From Mercurialis annua (taxonomy: Eukaryota; Streptophyta; Magnoliopsida; Malpighiales; Euphorbiaceae), in contig NC_065572.1 in the NCBI RefSeq assembly GCF_937616625.2, positions 75,762,653 to 75,826,652 on the forward strand: a stretch of 64,000 nt of DNA, in the 5' to 3' direction. Positions 45,032 through 57,608 of this stretch are shown here, one piece after another (the first letter of the stretch is position 1; each line of letters begins with the position of its first letter). The notes below the pieces were generated by a model, which was given only the letters and a program-made list of their open reading frames with translations, made no database searches and was not told the DNA's origin. The translations under genes were made by a program, and so were the position numbers.

Positions 45032-45615
45032 AGTTCATGGCTTAATTGATTTTGGAAAAGAGAAAGACATGGCCTGGAGAGAGAATAGAGAGTGTGTGCT
45101 GGTTGAGAGCGAGTGACTATAGACTGACACACTCATAATAAGTTCCTCTTTTCTAATGAAGCATATAGAAGGATTAAAATAAGCAAATCTGGAAATATTG
45201 ATGCATAGTTATAAGCGCAGTAGATGAAGTGTGGTTTATACGCGCAGTAGAATACTGTTTTCTGTTAACAGCATAATGAGTTTTTCAAATCTTGATTACC
45301 TTTGCTCATATGGACGTTGTAAAATAAAATGCCACGCTTTAAATTCTCATTGCTGCTCACCAGATTTGAAATTTTCACCTGTTTTCATCACTCTTGCCAT
45401 ATCATTAGAAAGTTAATTTTTGGTACTCTAAATTGAAAAACAAAAAACATAATTTCTAGGTTATTATATGCTAATTGTTTTTTAAGCATACAGCCAGTAA
45501 TAGTTGTAGTTACTATCTGTGTTTAAAATACAAATAAATGGTGAGTCTCTACTAAATTAAGAGTTTGTGGTGATTAGGTAGGCAACGAGTGGATTGTGGT
45601 AGTTTAAGGTGGGAT
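45032..45615. other. IQD upstream region
   Basis: 5' leader and promoter of the minus-strand IQD gene are expected in the first few hundred bases. No clear TATA box and no other gene. Confidence 0.4.
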
Positions 45616-45618
45616 TAA

Positions 45619-46274
45619 GGCCTCGCTTGGTCCGTTTTGTAGCAATTTTTGAAAAGTAACTTCCCGAGAAGTGTAGTTCCGGAGAAGTTTGATAAATGTT
45701 ACTTGTTTCAGTTTTTATTTTCCGGAAAGTACAAAATTAATTTTAATATAATATCCTATATTTTTAACTAAAAGATATAAATGTCTTTTGATATGTTTTA
45801 TATTGTTAAACAAATAATTTTAATTTAAAAATCGAGCAAAATAATTTAATTTTTGCTTATTATCTCTTATTTTGTACTATTTAGGAGAGTTTTTAAATAT
45901 TAAAATTTAAAAATTATATTTTTTTATTTGAATTTTACATAATATAAAATATTTAATAAAAATATTTACTTATTACAAATAACAATTATAAAATAATATA
46001 AGTATATTTTTTGAAATAAATAAAAATATTTTTATATAAATTTTAAAAGAAAAAAAGAAAAGAATTAAAGTTAAATTAGGAAAAACCAACAAAAATATTA
46101 GGGAAGTTCTATTTCCTTGAGTTTTGGTAGGGAAGTAATTTCCCTAATTAAAGGAAAGTCAAACATCCAACTTTTCGGAAAGTAAAATGTAAAAATTGAA
46201 CCAAGTAAAAAAAAATTGTTACTTTCCGGAAAGTACAACTTTCCTAATCTATTTACCCCCAACTAAGCAAGGCC
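45619..46274. mobile_element. Tourist-like (PIF/Harbinger) MITE, intact copy (656 bp)
   Basis: TIRs GGCCTCGCTTGGT and ACTAAGCAAGGCC are flanked by TAA (45616-45618 and 46275-46277). Inside are subterminal inverted GGAAAGTA/TACTTTCC motifs. It belongs to the same family as the split copy at 15116-19993 and shows what that copy looked like before it was interrupted. No transposase. Confidence 0.88.
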
Positions 46275-46424
46275 TAAGAGTTAAATTAGAAGTGCAGATG
46301 AGTCCAAAAATGAGGAGACTCTCATTTCATTTTCATAAGAATAAGACAAGTTATTGACATATATAGGAGTGGTCTCTGATTAAATCATGAAATGATATTT
46401 ATTCTCCTATTTTGATCATTAGTA

Positions 46425-46687
46425 CTCCCTCCGTCCCATTTAAGAAGGGACATATCCCATTTTTATTTGTCCCACTTAAGAAGGCCATATCGTGTTTTTT
46501 GTGCCAATTTATATGAATTTTCCTTTTATACCCCATTTTCTCTTTCCATAATTAATGAGTATTAGTCTATACACAAAATACAACACTATCATAAATAGGG
46601 GTAAAATAAGAAAATATTATAGTAGTTAATGCTTTCTTAATATATGTGAAAAAGTCATTTGTCCCTTCTTAAACGGGACGGAGGGAG
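46425..46687. mobile_element. Stowaway MITE, copy 1 (263 bp)
   Basis: CTCCCTCCGTCCC and its inverted copy form the ends, flanked by TA (46423-46424 and 46688-46689). Nearly the same sequence occurs in reverse orientation at 61179-61442. Confidence 0.92.
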
Positions 46688-46689
46688 TA

Positions 46690-47077
46690 ATAGTTTAGAC
46701 AATAATATTGCTTTCTCAAATAAAATACAGTATCTTTGGGTCATAAATGATGTTGAGTGTGGCTGAGGGCACATTTAACCAATATTTATTAAATATCATT
46801 ATTATGTCATGCCATAAACAACAAATTAAGAAGTACTACATTTTATTCATTTTGCTTGGCTGCCCATCGGGTTACATTTTAATTTGGAAAGAAAATGAAA
46901 CATATAATTTTAAAATAGAGATCCATAACACCGACGCTGCCATTATTCCTAGGCTATTCTCCTGCTTCCACCACGCATATGTTTGTCATCTGCAAATAGA
47001 AATGGAACCCTTAATTAAAATAACTCTACTGAAAAATGCAATTATATATGAGCCGAGCAGAAAAAAGAAAAATAGTT
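46690..47077. other. 3' side of the FIL1-type gene
   Basis: Presumed 3' UTR of the minus-strand gene at 47078. No other feature is supported. Confidence 0.4.
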
Positions 47078-47359
47078 CTACCAGTTGCCGCAGTTAAGAG
47101 GTGGCATGCTACAGCGGGAAGGGAGACGAGCGGCGATCCTGAGGGTGTTGCAGAGGCAATCATGTTCGACAGTTTGGAGCGCAGTGCAACATTGAGGGCT
47201 TGGGTCGGCAGTGGCACCAGGCACCACATATTGGCCGCATACATTTAGGCTGGTCAGCTGGGCAGGACAGCTCTGCTGTGCTTCGCCTACCTGACTCTGC
47301 ACCAGTACTGAAATAACCAAAACAGCCACTACTGCTAGAATGGATTTGAGAGCTGCCAT
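47078..47359 (-). CDS. FIL1: Tapetum/stamen-type cysteine-rich secreted protein, FIL1/A9 family
   Basis: 93 residues. A signal peptide (MAALKSILAVVAVLVISVLV) precedes a compact eight-cysteine domain: SCPAQL, LNVCG, PQCC, HDCLCNTLRIA, SRCSMPP and LNCG. The CLCNTLRIAARLPS stretch and short length fit the stamen-specific FIL1 of snapdragon and the A9 tapetal proteins. These are LTP-fold proteins secreted by anther tapetum. Family assignment is from recalled sequence similarity. The TATA box lies ~67 bp upstream. EMS1, which specifies tapetum, lies 33 kb away; this is a shared tissue theme, not evidence of linkage. Confidence 0.85.
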   Translation of the reverse strand: MAALKSILAVVAVLVISVLVQSQVGEAQQSCPAQLTSLNVCGQYVVPGATADPSPQCCTALQTVEHDCLCNTLRIAARLPSRCSMPPLNCGNW

Positions 47360-47425
47360 TGTTGCTGATTGAATATTTGTTTGATTATATTTGTTTGTGG
47401 TGATTAGTATTGCGCATTTAACCTC

Positions 47426-47433
47426 CTTTTATA
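47426..47433 (-). promoter_or_regulatory. TATA box of the FIL1-type gene
   Basis: TATAAAAG on the minus strand, 67 bp before the ATG at 47359, in the context GCATTATAAAAGGAGG. Confidence 0.7.
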
Positions 47434-48020
47434 ATGCCTGCTTCATACTTGTACTTCAACTTTTACATGACTCACCTAATCCCAAACCTCACTTCACCAT
47501 TACTGTGTGGTGTGCTGCCATCCTAAATTAGTTAGATCACTACTCTTTTGGGTAGTGAAAATCCATTGTGAGAAGAGACATTTTGGTCCATAACTTTAAA
47601 TAGTTAGATCAATTTGATTTCCTTCATTAAAATCAAATTAACTCAAAAGCTTATAAATTATAATTCATATCAAATTTTCTTAATCCATTTAGATTTGGAT
47701 CATTTGTATCTATTTCATATAAGTTTAAAAGTTTTGAATGTAATTAATTTTGCAGCACAAGTTTATGGATCAGATTGTTCTTTCTCGAAATTAAGGGCAG
47801 TGAGAAAGGAATTAAACGTTTTAAAGGATTTGTATTTATAAATCTAACACTGAAATAATTGATAAAGTAAAGGAAATATCAGAAATAAAGATGAATACAA
47901 ATCATTGGGGGGTAAAAAGAGGCTAATCTATGTCCAATTCATTAGGTGTAACTTTAATTTGGAACATTTGAATTAAATTGAAATATAAAGAAAAAAGGAA
48001 AAAGAAATGATGAAGAGGGG
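47434..48020. other. Spacer between the FIL1-type and PMT genes
   Basis: Promoter of the FIL1-type gene and 3' end of the PMT gene. The small frame at 47614-47841 has no recognisable content. Confidence 0.4.
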
Positions 48021-51000
48021 TCAAGAAGAATTAGAGGCAATTTGATCAGAAGGTGGAGCTGTCCAATAAGATTTGACAGCAAAAAGCAATTTCTCCCTCT
48101 CAAGAGGTCCATCTTCATGATCAATAATCTGACTGTCCCAATTGAATCCATCAGTTATTCTTTTGATCTTCACCAACAAATCCACATCATCTCTAAATAT
48201 CACACTCCCTTCAGGTCTCAGAATCCTGTCCATCTCCAACAATATATCTTCCATTTCACATCTGTAAATCAATTAGATTCCATATAAGTTAGTCTCAGTT
48301 TGCAAATGTTATGTAACAAAAACATGAAACTGATAATTACCTGCCCTGGTAGAGGCTAAATACAGAATCAGCATGGATTAGATCATAAGTTCTTGGATAA
48401 GTAGACATTGCCTCGCACCTGTGGAACAATGTGGTGTCAAGTATACAATCATAATGCATCAAGTGGAATATTTCATCTCAATACCAAACTTTGAAATAAG
48501 AGTTTAATTACCAGTCCTGATATGTTCCGATTAACCCTCGTTCGTAAATGACGCCGAGAGTGTTGACCTTGGCTTGGGCAGGAACCACATTCATAACCCA
48601 AGCAGGTTGATCAATTAGAGCAGCAGCAAATCCACCTAAGCCAGCATTCATGTCTAAAAGGTTTCTGTACCGTCCAGATTGTCCTAATTGGTTGTTCACC
48701 GTTTTATAATACGACACTCTCTTTTTCCACAATTCTATGTCTTTCTTGAAACTTTCTGCTGTCACTCCTTGGACTGTTCCTCCGGTGATTCTGGGTGGGA
48801 TAGCATTTAATCTTTCAGGCCACTTTTTCAATCTTCCTCCGGCTGTTTCTTTATTATTGGATACCTGAGGCAAGTTTGTCAAACAACTCTCCAACTTTGT
48901 GTACCATGCTCTGTCAGGATCCTGATGGGGCAGGCAGAATGGTGGATTTTTTGTAATTTTCCTGTTAGATTTGCAATTGAAGTGGTTGAGTGGCTTCTGC
49001 CAAATAGCAATGTCATCTTTTTCTACCAATTTAGTCCAGCAAAGGCTCTTAGCTACGTTCTCAATTTTAGTTTGTTCATCATTCAAGTCGTCTCTAGTTC
49101 TCTCCCAGCCTTTCCAGTATTTCTTCCACCGGATGGGAGGACCGGACAGAATCCAGTATCCACCTGGTCTGAGAACTCGATCGACTTCAGTTAGAAATAG
49201 CCCGTCTGTTGAATTCAATGATGTAAACATTAACTATTGTCATATTGTTCACATAAATGATTTTGTAGGATTGGGATTGTTTATTTTGTACTTGAGGGGG
49301 TCATATTCACGATATACACCGTTTATTATAAAATGAGCGGTGTAGATTAATTTTATTAAAATTGTACTTTTTTGATCTACACCGTTCATTTTACAATAAA
49401 CGGTGTAGATCGTGAACATGACCTCCTCAAGTACAAGATGAACTTAAGGGGATCCCAATCTGATTTTGCGAGAGATGGAAATAAACAGATACCATGATCA
49501 GCCCATGGGATAAGGCAGCGAGAGCAATGGGCCATGTCGAAAGCACGAGCGGGGTAGGGAAGTCTTTTGGAGGCAAGAACTCCGATGAGAGCAGGAACCC
49601 CTCGTTCTAAAGCAAATTGAACTTGGGCTTCGTGGGTGTCCCTGGGTGCAAATGACGCTGTTAGTATGTCACGTGACAGAAGATATGCTCCCCAACTCGC
49701 TACCTGCATTTTAACATTACTCACTTACATTACATTCAAAAACAACAAACCCTATTTTGCCATAAAATTTGGCCTTACCAAGGTTTTGCAAAATTATTTA
49801 ACTTACAAAAAATTATATAAGTGATGTCCTTAATCTTCTGTTTTATATTTAAATATTTATTTTTTTACATTACTGTGTATTTAGCCATTTTCCGGTCACC
49901 ATTGTACTAAAAAAACCCAAAAATGACTCTCATTTTATTTAAATTTTAGTCAAATGGTGTCAAAAGAGCAAAGTTTTTGGTTTTTTTAAAAACTTATTCA
50001 AAATCTTTTAAAAATTATAAATTTATCCCAATTTGAATAACTTACTTAAAATTGAGTCAATTACGGCTAAATGACAATAAAATATGTAATTTTAAAAAAT
50101 AATTCTCAATTGAGATGTCACGTGATTCGAATAAATCGATTTTCATTAGTGGTTTATTGTTTAAAAAATGACTAAAAACACTCATTGATACGCATTTAAA
50201 AATCAGTTAAAATACAATTTAAAAACAAATAAAAATTTAGATATTAAAATAGTATATTTTAAAAGTTCAGACATCGCTAGTGTAATTTATCATTTAACTT
50301 GATGTATAGTGAAATTCAAAAAAAAAAAATAAAGTCTTGAATTTTAAATTTTCCATGTAAAAAAAGTTAGTGTTATTTTAGAATGTACTTTTTATCATAC
50401 TAAGATACACGGTTTTAACTAATATTTACAAATCTATACAGTAGTATATTCTATAAATATACTTCTAATGATAAAAAAAACTCATATTTAACATTTTTTT
50501 AAAATTGCGATTGGTGGATTAATTGCATCTAATGAGACTATATAAAGTGTAATTTCAGAATAGGAGTGAATCATTCAAGATATGGTGTATATACACTGAA
50601 TATTTACGAGCCTATCACCACTCTAGGAATCAAAACAAAAACAGCTAAATTTTAAGGATCGAGAAACCATTAATTAAATTATCAAGTGGTAAATAACAAA
50701 CGTTTGCATCTCTCATCGGCTATAGTGTAACGAGGAGTATAAATCGAGATGTAATTAAAAGTCCAACACATTAATCAATAACTAAATTTTGTTGGTCAGA
50801 TTCATTACTCCATAATAAAAAAAAAAGCATATACTGTATTTAAGTTCCTAGCGAAACGCAATCTAGTAGCAATTCATTTAATTCATCCCTTCCAATTCCC
50901 CTTGTCAGGAAAATCTACATTTTACAAAAGTTTATTTAACTTTCCATATAATCAGATTTCTTCCTCTTTTCCTAACAATTAAAAGCTAAAATTAACCACT

Positions 51001-51985
51001 AAACGTTGAAAAATATCTCAACTTTTTATAAATGCTAGATTTTTTACCTTTCTGTTTTTATTTCTAATTCCTTGTTAATGTGTAAACAATAATTCTCTGT
51101 GCTGATACTGAAATTAAATTCAAATGCAATTTGTACAAATTAACCTATATGAAATGCAGATGCTACTTCCTAAATAAGCACAATTAATATACTCTAAAGT
51201 TAAATTTAATTAGAATAGGAAAATATGCAAAGGAAACAATAAAAAAAAGAATGAAGCTTAATTATTACCCCGCAGCCGGTGTCAATGGCGGTCCGAATAG
51301 AGCCATCTTTAAGATTGATTAATTTTCCGATATCATCAATATAAGCATCGGCACCATTGGGAAACATAGTTCCACCGCCTGGAAATCTGAAACGATCGCC
51401 TTCGTATCGAATCCAATTCTGCACTGCTTTCTCCACTGTAAGATGTTTATGAGGCACATTAGCGTACCAAGCAAACTCACGGCTAGCTGGCCATGGAAAT
51501 GGGTTCCTGTAACCATGAGGAGCTGGTATACGACACTTTATTTTCTCGTATTTTTCAGGGCAATGCCTCTCTCTATATATAAGTTGATTTCTCGTGAATC
51601 TCAACGATCTCCGATCATCCTCACACGGCGTGTACTCACTGAAGTTCGCGTTGCATGAAGGATATATTTTGATCTCCGCCGTTACGGTGTCTCCTAGTTC
51701 TCCGTCTTTAGCAGAATGATGGGGCACAAAGTCGAGCAGTTGTTTTTTGGTGGCGGTAGGGTTGCATGGGATTGAAAGTATGGTATTTGTGGTGGATGTG
51801 GTGGTGGTCAGAGTTAAGCGGCCGGCTTGTTGCCAGAGGCCAAAGAGATAAGAGAAAATGCAAAGGAAAAGAATAGAAAGCAAAGAGAAGAGATTATTTT
51901 TCTTGAAAGAAAAAGGAAACATGTTGGCAGTGAAAGATTTGAAGGGTTTGGAAGTAGGATGATATTCAAGATTAGAAGAAGCCAT
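48021..51985 (-). CDS. PMT-family (DUF248) methyltransferase, type II Golgi membrane protein (five exons)
   Basis: Exons 51985-51269, 49703-49493, 49205-48512, 48418-48341 and 48261-48021 total 1941 nt (646 residues), all GT-AG. A short cytosolic N-terminus precedes one membrane anchor ([20 protein letters not shown], ~31-50). The family signature follows ([15 protein letters not shown]), then the first S-adenosylmethionine site [15 protein letters not shown] (split by intron 1) and [21 protein letters not shown] comes next, and the second half has [26 protein letters not shown] and [12 protein letters not shown]. Family knowledge: these proteins (QUA2 is a member) sit in the Golgi and are linked to pectin methylation. 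The subgroup resembles PMT15/17/18, which is less sure. Intron 1 is ~1.6 kb and intron 2 holds an inverted-repeat insertion. Confidence 0.9.
49286..49436. mobile_element. Short inverted-repeat (fold-back) element in PMT intron 2
   Basis: Two ~60-bp arms face each other, starting TTGTACTTGAGGGGGTC on the left and TTGTACTTGAGGAGGTC inward from the right. Both continue through TACACCG and a TAAA(A/C)(G/T)GGTGTAGAT block, with only ~30 bp between them. No clean target duplication was found, so the superfamily is open. It accounts for about half of the 287-bp intron. Confidence 0.75.
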
Positions 51986-52914
51986 AATTAGAGGGGTTTT
52001 TTTGTTTTAATTTGTGTAGCTAAATGGTTAATTTCTTGGTAGTCTGTTTCTGTATTTATTGTGGTCTGGGATTAAGCATGAGATTTCAAGTTGAAAGAGA
52101 GAGATTAAGAATGTGGATTGAAAAAAAATAGGTTTCATATCAAGTTGATCATGTGGACAATGAGTGTGAGGAAGTTCTAAGTTTACCAATTTATTGCTAA
52201 TTTTATATTAACAAAACAAATTAAAACAACTATATATATATATCCTCAAAAACTATAGAATTGACATGAAAAGTAGTATAAAGTCTGTATATAATATGAG
52301 CTGGATTATTGAGATAAATAGGAAGTTAGAGAAGGGTAGATTTGTTTATTATATTTTTTTTAATAAATTAGCGTGGGTTAATAATGAAAAAATAATAATT
52401 AATGTGTTTTTGATATTTTAAAGTGACAAATATTATGGGCTAATTTTTTTTATCAAATGCGACAAATATTATATACCGAAGAAAGTAATTGCGGGAAAAA
52501 AATGAATTAATTAAGGTCCTAAATTGAGAAATAACAGGCTGTAATTGGAATTGTAAATTAAAGAAAAGCAAATGTGTAGTCTCGATTAGGTAGAGTCAAA
52601 CATGGAAAAATGAAAACTGGTTTACCCAAAGCGGCAAAATCCTAAAAATTAGGTGAAATTAATGAATACGTGTAGATAGTTTTCAGTGCATCAAATAAGA
52701 ATTTTAGGGATTATGCTTTTCATAAAAACCACTCCTTACTAGTGTAGTGTTGCTCTCCCACCGTCACGGCCACGATTGTTTATTATACACCATTTGTTAT
52801 TTCATTAGGCTTTATTTAATTTCACTATGTCGTTAGGCTTTATCTAATTTCATTTTTTCATTAGGCTTTATCTAATTTCATCTTTCCATTTTCCAACAAT
52901 CCATTAGTTGTTAT
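51986..52914. other. PMT upstream region
   Basis: Leader and promoter of the minus-strand PMT gene plus AT-rich spacer. A TA microsatellite lies near 52231 and the repeat at 52801-52883 is listed separately. No gene. Confidence 0.4.
52801..52883 (+). repeat. Tandem repeat of ~27 bp, three units
   Basis: TTAGGCTTTAT(T/C)TAATTTCA occurs three times in succession with small variations, immediately left of the second Copia element. Confidence 0.8.
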
Positions 52915-53640
52915 TGTTGTGAAAAATTGTTTTAATTTGTCCTATTCTTTTTTGTCATTTTGTGTTATTTCAAAACAACATAAATCTCACATGGGAAGTG
53001 TAGAGCTCCAATATTGAGTTTATAAGGGTGTATGCAATATAGGCTCATAAGTGTGTTGAGGGGGAAGCAATGGGCTCGCCCCCCCCCCCCCCCCCCCCTC
53101 TCCGGAGTAGGCTTGAGGGTTGGAGTTCGGGATGAAAGTCGAGTGGGCTTGTCCGAGGCTTGACTAAACTTTTTGCAGCCCGTTATAATTTTATTTATTA
53201 TTTAATAATTAAAGCCTTATATGAGAAGGTCCTATTTTAGCATATGTTAAATTATTTTTGCTTGAAGCCTAAAAATCTGGAACAAATCTTGACTGAGTTT
53301 AATTAAAACGTTTTTATTTATTTAACCATGTTTTTAATTAAGGATCCTGCACTCACTGATTTCGGTTATGTTTAACTTAACCTCTTTTACGTCCTCATTC
53401 ATTTACTTGTTGATTACGAATTTAAAATTGAAATGAGATCATGGCTGGATTAGTGGGATATGAAAATCGTATCAAATATTTTATTCACTGCTACTTCTGA
53501 TCCTATTTTTTTCGAATTAAATAGAAGGCTTAGTTGTATCCTGGGGTATACGCAAATACTGCGAAATATACTTTAGGTCAGTGAAACATTTCACGCCTCA
53601 AAGCAAAAACACTCTGTTCGTTCTTTCAAATACTACAACA
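52915..53640 (+). repeat. 5' LTR of Copia element 2 (726 bp)
   Basis: Includes a run of 20 C residues (53079-53098) where the partner LTR has GCGCCCCCACCCC. Otherwise colinear with the right LTR. Confidence 0.93.
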
Positions 53641-53654
53641 ATCTAAAGTATATT

Positions 53655-56600
53655 ATGTCTACTGAAAATACGAACATGGGTGTTACTGATACTGAGAAAT
53701 CTGACGCTCCGCCTACGGTTACGCTTCCAGCTGCTGTTGCTCCGCCAACCTTAATGGCTACTGTTCCATACGCCAAACCCTTTCCAGACATCTCAAAGAT
53801 ACAAGTCTTTAACGGTGAAAACTTTCGGCGATGGCAGGAGCGGATCTTTACTGTTCTCGACATGCATGGTGTTGCCTCTGCATTAACCGAGGCAAAACCA
53901 CTCCCTACTGCTGTCAAGGAGTCCGAAACATGGCTTTATGCCAATAAGGTTTGTCGACACACAATAATCAGTACATTATCTAATGAACTTTTTGACGTTT
54001 ATTGTGCGTACAAGGAAGCAAAACAGATATGGGATTCGATGATCAGCAAGTACACTGCCGAGGATGCTGGAAAACAGAAGTTCGTGATTGGAAAATTTTA
54101 CAAATGGGAGATGGCTGAGGACAAGGATATGATCGCTCAGATTAACGAGTACCACAAACTGCTCGAAGATCTTAAGGGCGAATCAATCACACTGCCAGAG
54201 GAATTTGTTGCTGGAATCCTGATTGAGAAACTGCCTCAATCATGGAATGACTACAAACAGAATCTTAAACACAAACATAAACAATTGACATTGTAGGAAC
54301 TGGTCACACACATAATAATTGAGGAGACGAACCGAAAGGAAATCAAAGCTGCCCGAAACAAGGCGCTGAATGCAAGGGCGAATATGGTGCAAAGCAAGGG
54401 GAACTTCAAGAGGTATGATCAAAAACCCCCTGTAGTTGTTAATACTGATTACAAACCCAATATAGCTAACTCCACTGCTTTCAAGAAAAAGAGTACTTGT
54501 TTTGTGTGTGGAAAACCAGGTCACTTTGCAGCTCAATGCAGAAAGAGACTCAGAAATGGCAATCCTCCTAAGCCAAATGCGAATTTGGTTGAAGGAGATG
54601 ATATTATTGCTGCTGTCACTTCTGAAGTGAATTTGGTTGCTGATGCGAGAAACTGGATGGTAGACTCTGGTGCTACCAGGCATATCTGTGCAAGCAGAGA
54701 TGCTTTTACCTCCTACACACCAGTAGGGGATGGAGAAGAATGTGTGTTCCTTGGTGATTCCCGAACAGCTCCTATTCTTGGAAAAGGAAAGGTTCTTCTC
54801 AAGCTCACATCAGGAAAGACACTGGCTCTGAATGAAGTACTTCATGTACCAAACATTAGGGCTAATTTGTTGTCTGTTGCACTAATGGGTAAGGGTGGAG
54901 TTAAGGTGTCATTTGAATCAGATCAGATTGTAATGACAAAGAATAATGTCTTTGTAGGCAGGGGTTATTGTAATCAGGGTCTGTTTGTACTGAATGTTGC
55001 TGAAATAATGAAAAATGCATCTACTTCTGCTTACTTGATTGACTCTATTGATTTATGGCATGCTAGATTAGGACATGTGAATGCTAGCTATATTAAGAAA
55101 ATGCAAACACTTGGTATAATAACTGGACTAAATAAAACGAACATAGATAAATGTCAAATATGTGCTGAAACTAAATCGACTAAGAAAACGTGCCATTCTG
55201 TAGTTAGAGAATCTGAATTACTTAGTTTAATTCATACAGATTTAGGAGACCTAAAACAAACCATGACTAGAGGTGGTAAAAAATATTATGTGACATTTAT
55301 AGATGATTGTTCTAGATATGCTAGAGTTTATTTATTAAGAAATAAAGATGAAGCATTTGATATGTTCCTAATTTATAAAGCTGAAGTAGAAAACCAACTT
55401 AATAGAAAGATTAAAAGAATTAGATCAGATAGAGGTGGTGAATATATAGCATTTAATGAATATTGTGAAAAAGAAGGAATAATACATGAAGTAACTCCTC
55501 CATATTCACCTGAATCTAATGGCGTAGCAGAAAGAAAAAATAGAACCTTAAAAGAAATGATGAATGCACTACTAGTTAGTTCTTCTGTTAGTGATAACTT
55601 ATGGGGTGAAGCTATACTGTCTGCTTGTCATTTACAGAATAGAATACCTTATAAGAAAACTGGAAAAACTCCTTATGAACTATGGAAAGGTTATAGTCCT
55701 AACCTGAAATATTTAAAAGTGTGGGGGTGTCTAGCTAAAGTAATGTTACCTGACCCTAAGAAAAGGAAAATAGGTTCTAAAACCTCTGATTGCCTGTTTA
55801 TTGGATATGCTGAACATAGTGCTGCTTATAGGTTCCTTGTATTGAAAAGTGCTGTACTTGATTGCAATACAATTGTTGAAACTAAGAATGCTGAATTCTT
55901 TGAGAATGTGTATCCACTAAAAACTGAGTCAATTTCTCATATGCCCACTGTTAATGAAAATGAAACTGAAAATATAACAGTGAACTCTACTGAGGAGTTG
56001 AGACGGAGCAAAAGACAAAGAATTGAAAATTCCTTTGGAAATGATTTTTATACGTATTTGGTTGATAATGAACCTTTAAATTTTAATGAAGCTGTTTCCT
56101 CTTCTGAGTCTGTTTTTTAGAAAGAAGCCATTAAAACTGAAATTGATTCAATTAATCAAAATAATACTTGGGTTTTAGTTGATTTGCCTCCTGGCGCAAA
56201 ACCCATTGGCTGTAAATGGATTTTCAAAAGAAAAATGAATCCTGATGGTTCAATTGAAAAATATAAAGCTAGATTGGTTGCGAAAGGTTTTTCTCAAAAA
56301 CCAAATATTGATTATTTTGACACTTTTGCCCCTGTAACTAGAATTGCTTCAATTAGAGTTTTAATTGCCTTATCTTCAATTCATAAACTTTTTATTCATC
56401 AAATGGATGTTAAAACTGCTTTTTTAAATGGCGAATTAGAAGAAGAAATTTATATGACACAACCCGAGGGTTGTGTTGTTTCAAATCAAAAGAACAAAGT
56501 TTCTAAACTTTTAAAATCATTATATGGTTTGAAACAAGCTCCTAAACAATGGCATGAGAAATTTGATCAAGTTCTGATTAGTGATGGGTTTTCCTCTACT

Positions 56601-57608
56601 GATGTTGATAAATGTGTTTATACTAAAGTGCTTGAAGGTGAGTCTGTCATTATTTGTTTGTATGTGGAAGACATGCTTATCTTTGGTACTTGTCTTAGTA
56701 TAGTACATGAAACAAAGGCTTTTCTTGCTTCTCAATTTGATATGAAAGATATGGGTGAAGCAAATGTAATTTTGGGTGTTAAAATCATAAGGAAGGGTGA
56801 TAGTATAATACTATCACAAGAGCATTATGTTGAGAAACTTTTTAAGAAGTTTGGACATTTTGATGTCACACCTGTGAGTACTCCTTATGATGCTAACACT
56901 AAGTTAATGAAGAATAGAGGAGATCCTGTAGCTCAAACTGAGTATGCTCAGGTTATTGGGAGTCTGATGCATCTGATGAATTTCTCTCGACCTGACATAG
57001 CCTATGCTGTGTGCAGATTGAGTAGATATACTCATAATCCTAATCGTGATAATTGGAATGGCATTGTCAGACTAATGAAATATTTGAGAGGAACCATGAG
57101 TTATGGTATCCTATATAGTGGATTTCCCGCTGTACTTGAAGGGTACAGTGATGCTAACTGGATTTCAGATTCAGATGAGATAAAATCCACTAGTGGTTAT
57201 GTGTTTACACTTGGAGGAGGTGCGATTGCTTGGAGATCATCTAAGCAAACGTTAATTGCCAAATCTACTATGGAGTCCGAGTTTATAGCTCTGGAATTAG
57301 CTGGCAATGAGGCTGAGTGGTTGAAAAACTTCTTAGTCAGTATTCCTTTGGGAATAAAACCAACTCCTTCAGTGTCTATGCATTGTGATTGCCAAGCGGC
57401 AATAGCCATTGCTAAGAATAAAGCTTACAATGGAAAGAATAGACATTTACGTCTAAGACATGATGTGGTGAAGCAATTGCAAAAGGATGGAATTATGTCC
57501 ATTGACTATGTGAAGTCAGAGCTGAATTTGGCCGATCCTCTGACTAAACCTTTGGGAAGGAAAATGATCCTGGAAACATCGAGGGGAATGGGACTTGTGC
57601 CAATTTGA
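53655..57608 (+). pseudogene. Copia gag-pol polyprotein with two amber stops and altered RT motif
   Basis: One frame of 1318 codons is interrupted only by TAG at 54294-54296 (LTL-stop-ELVTHI) and TAG at 56118-56120 ([15 protein letters not shown], where relatives usually have Trp). In order: gag (WEMAEDKDMIAQINEYHKL), the zinc knuckle CFVCGKPGHFAAQC, protease (WMVDSGATRHIC), GAG-pre-integrase (LWHARLGHVN), integrase with the acidic triad in HTDLGDL, IRSDRGGEY and SNGVAERKNR, reverse transcriptase ([15 protein letters not shown]) and RNase H ([32 protein letters not shown]). The RT catalytic box reads [10 protein letters not shown] instead of YVDD, an Asp-to-Glu change expected to reduce or abolish activity. 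Closest to plant Tnt1-type Copia polyproteins. Confidence 0.92.

Noticed and set aside
47614..47841. 75-codon plus-strand frame near the FIL1-type gene
   Set aside because: No signal peptide, motif or splice evidence; composition matches the surrounding AT-rich DNA.
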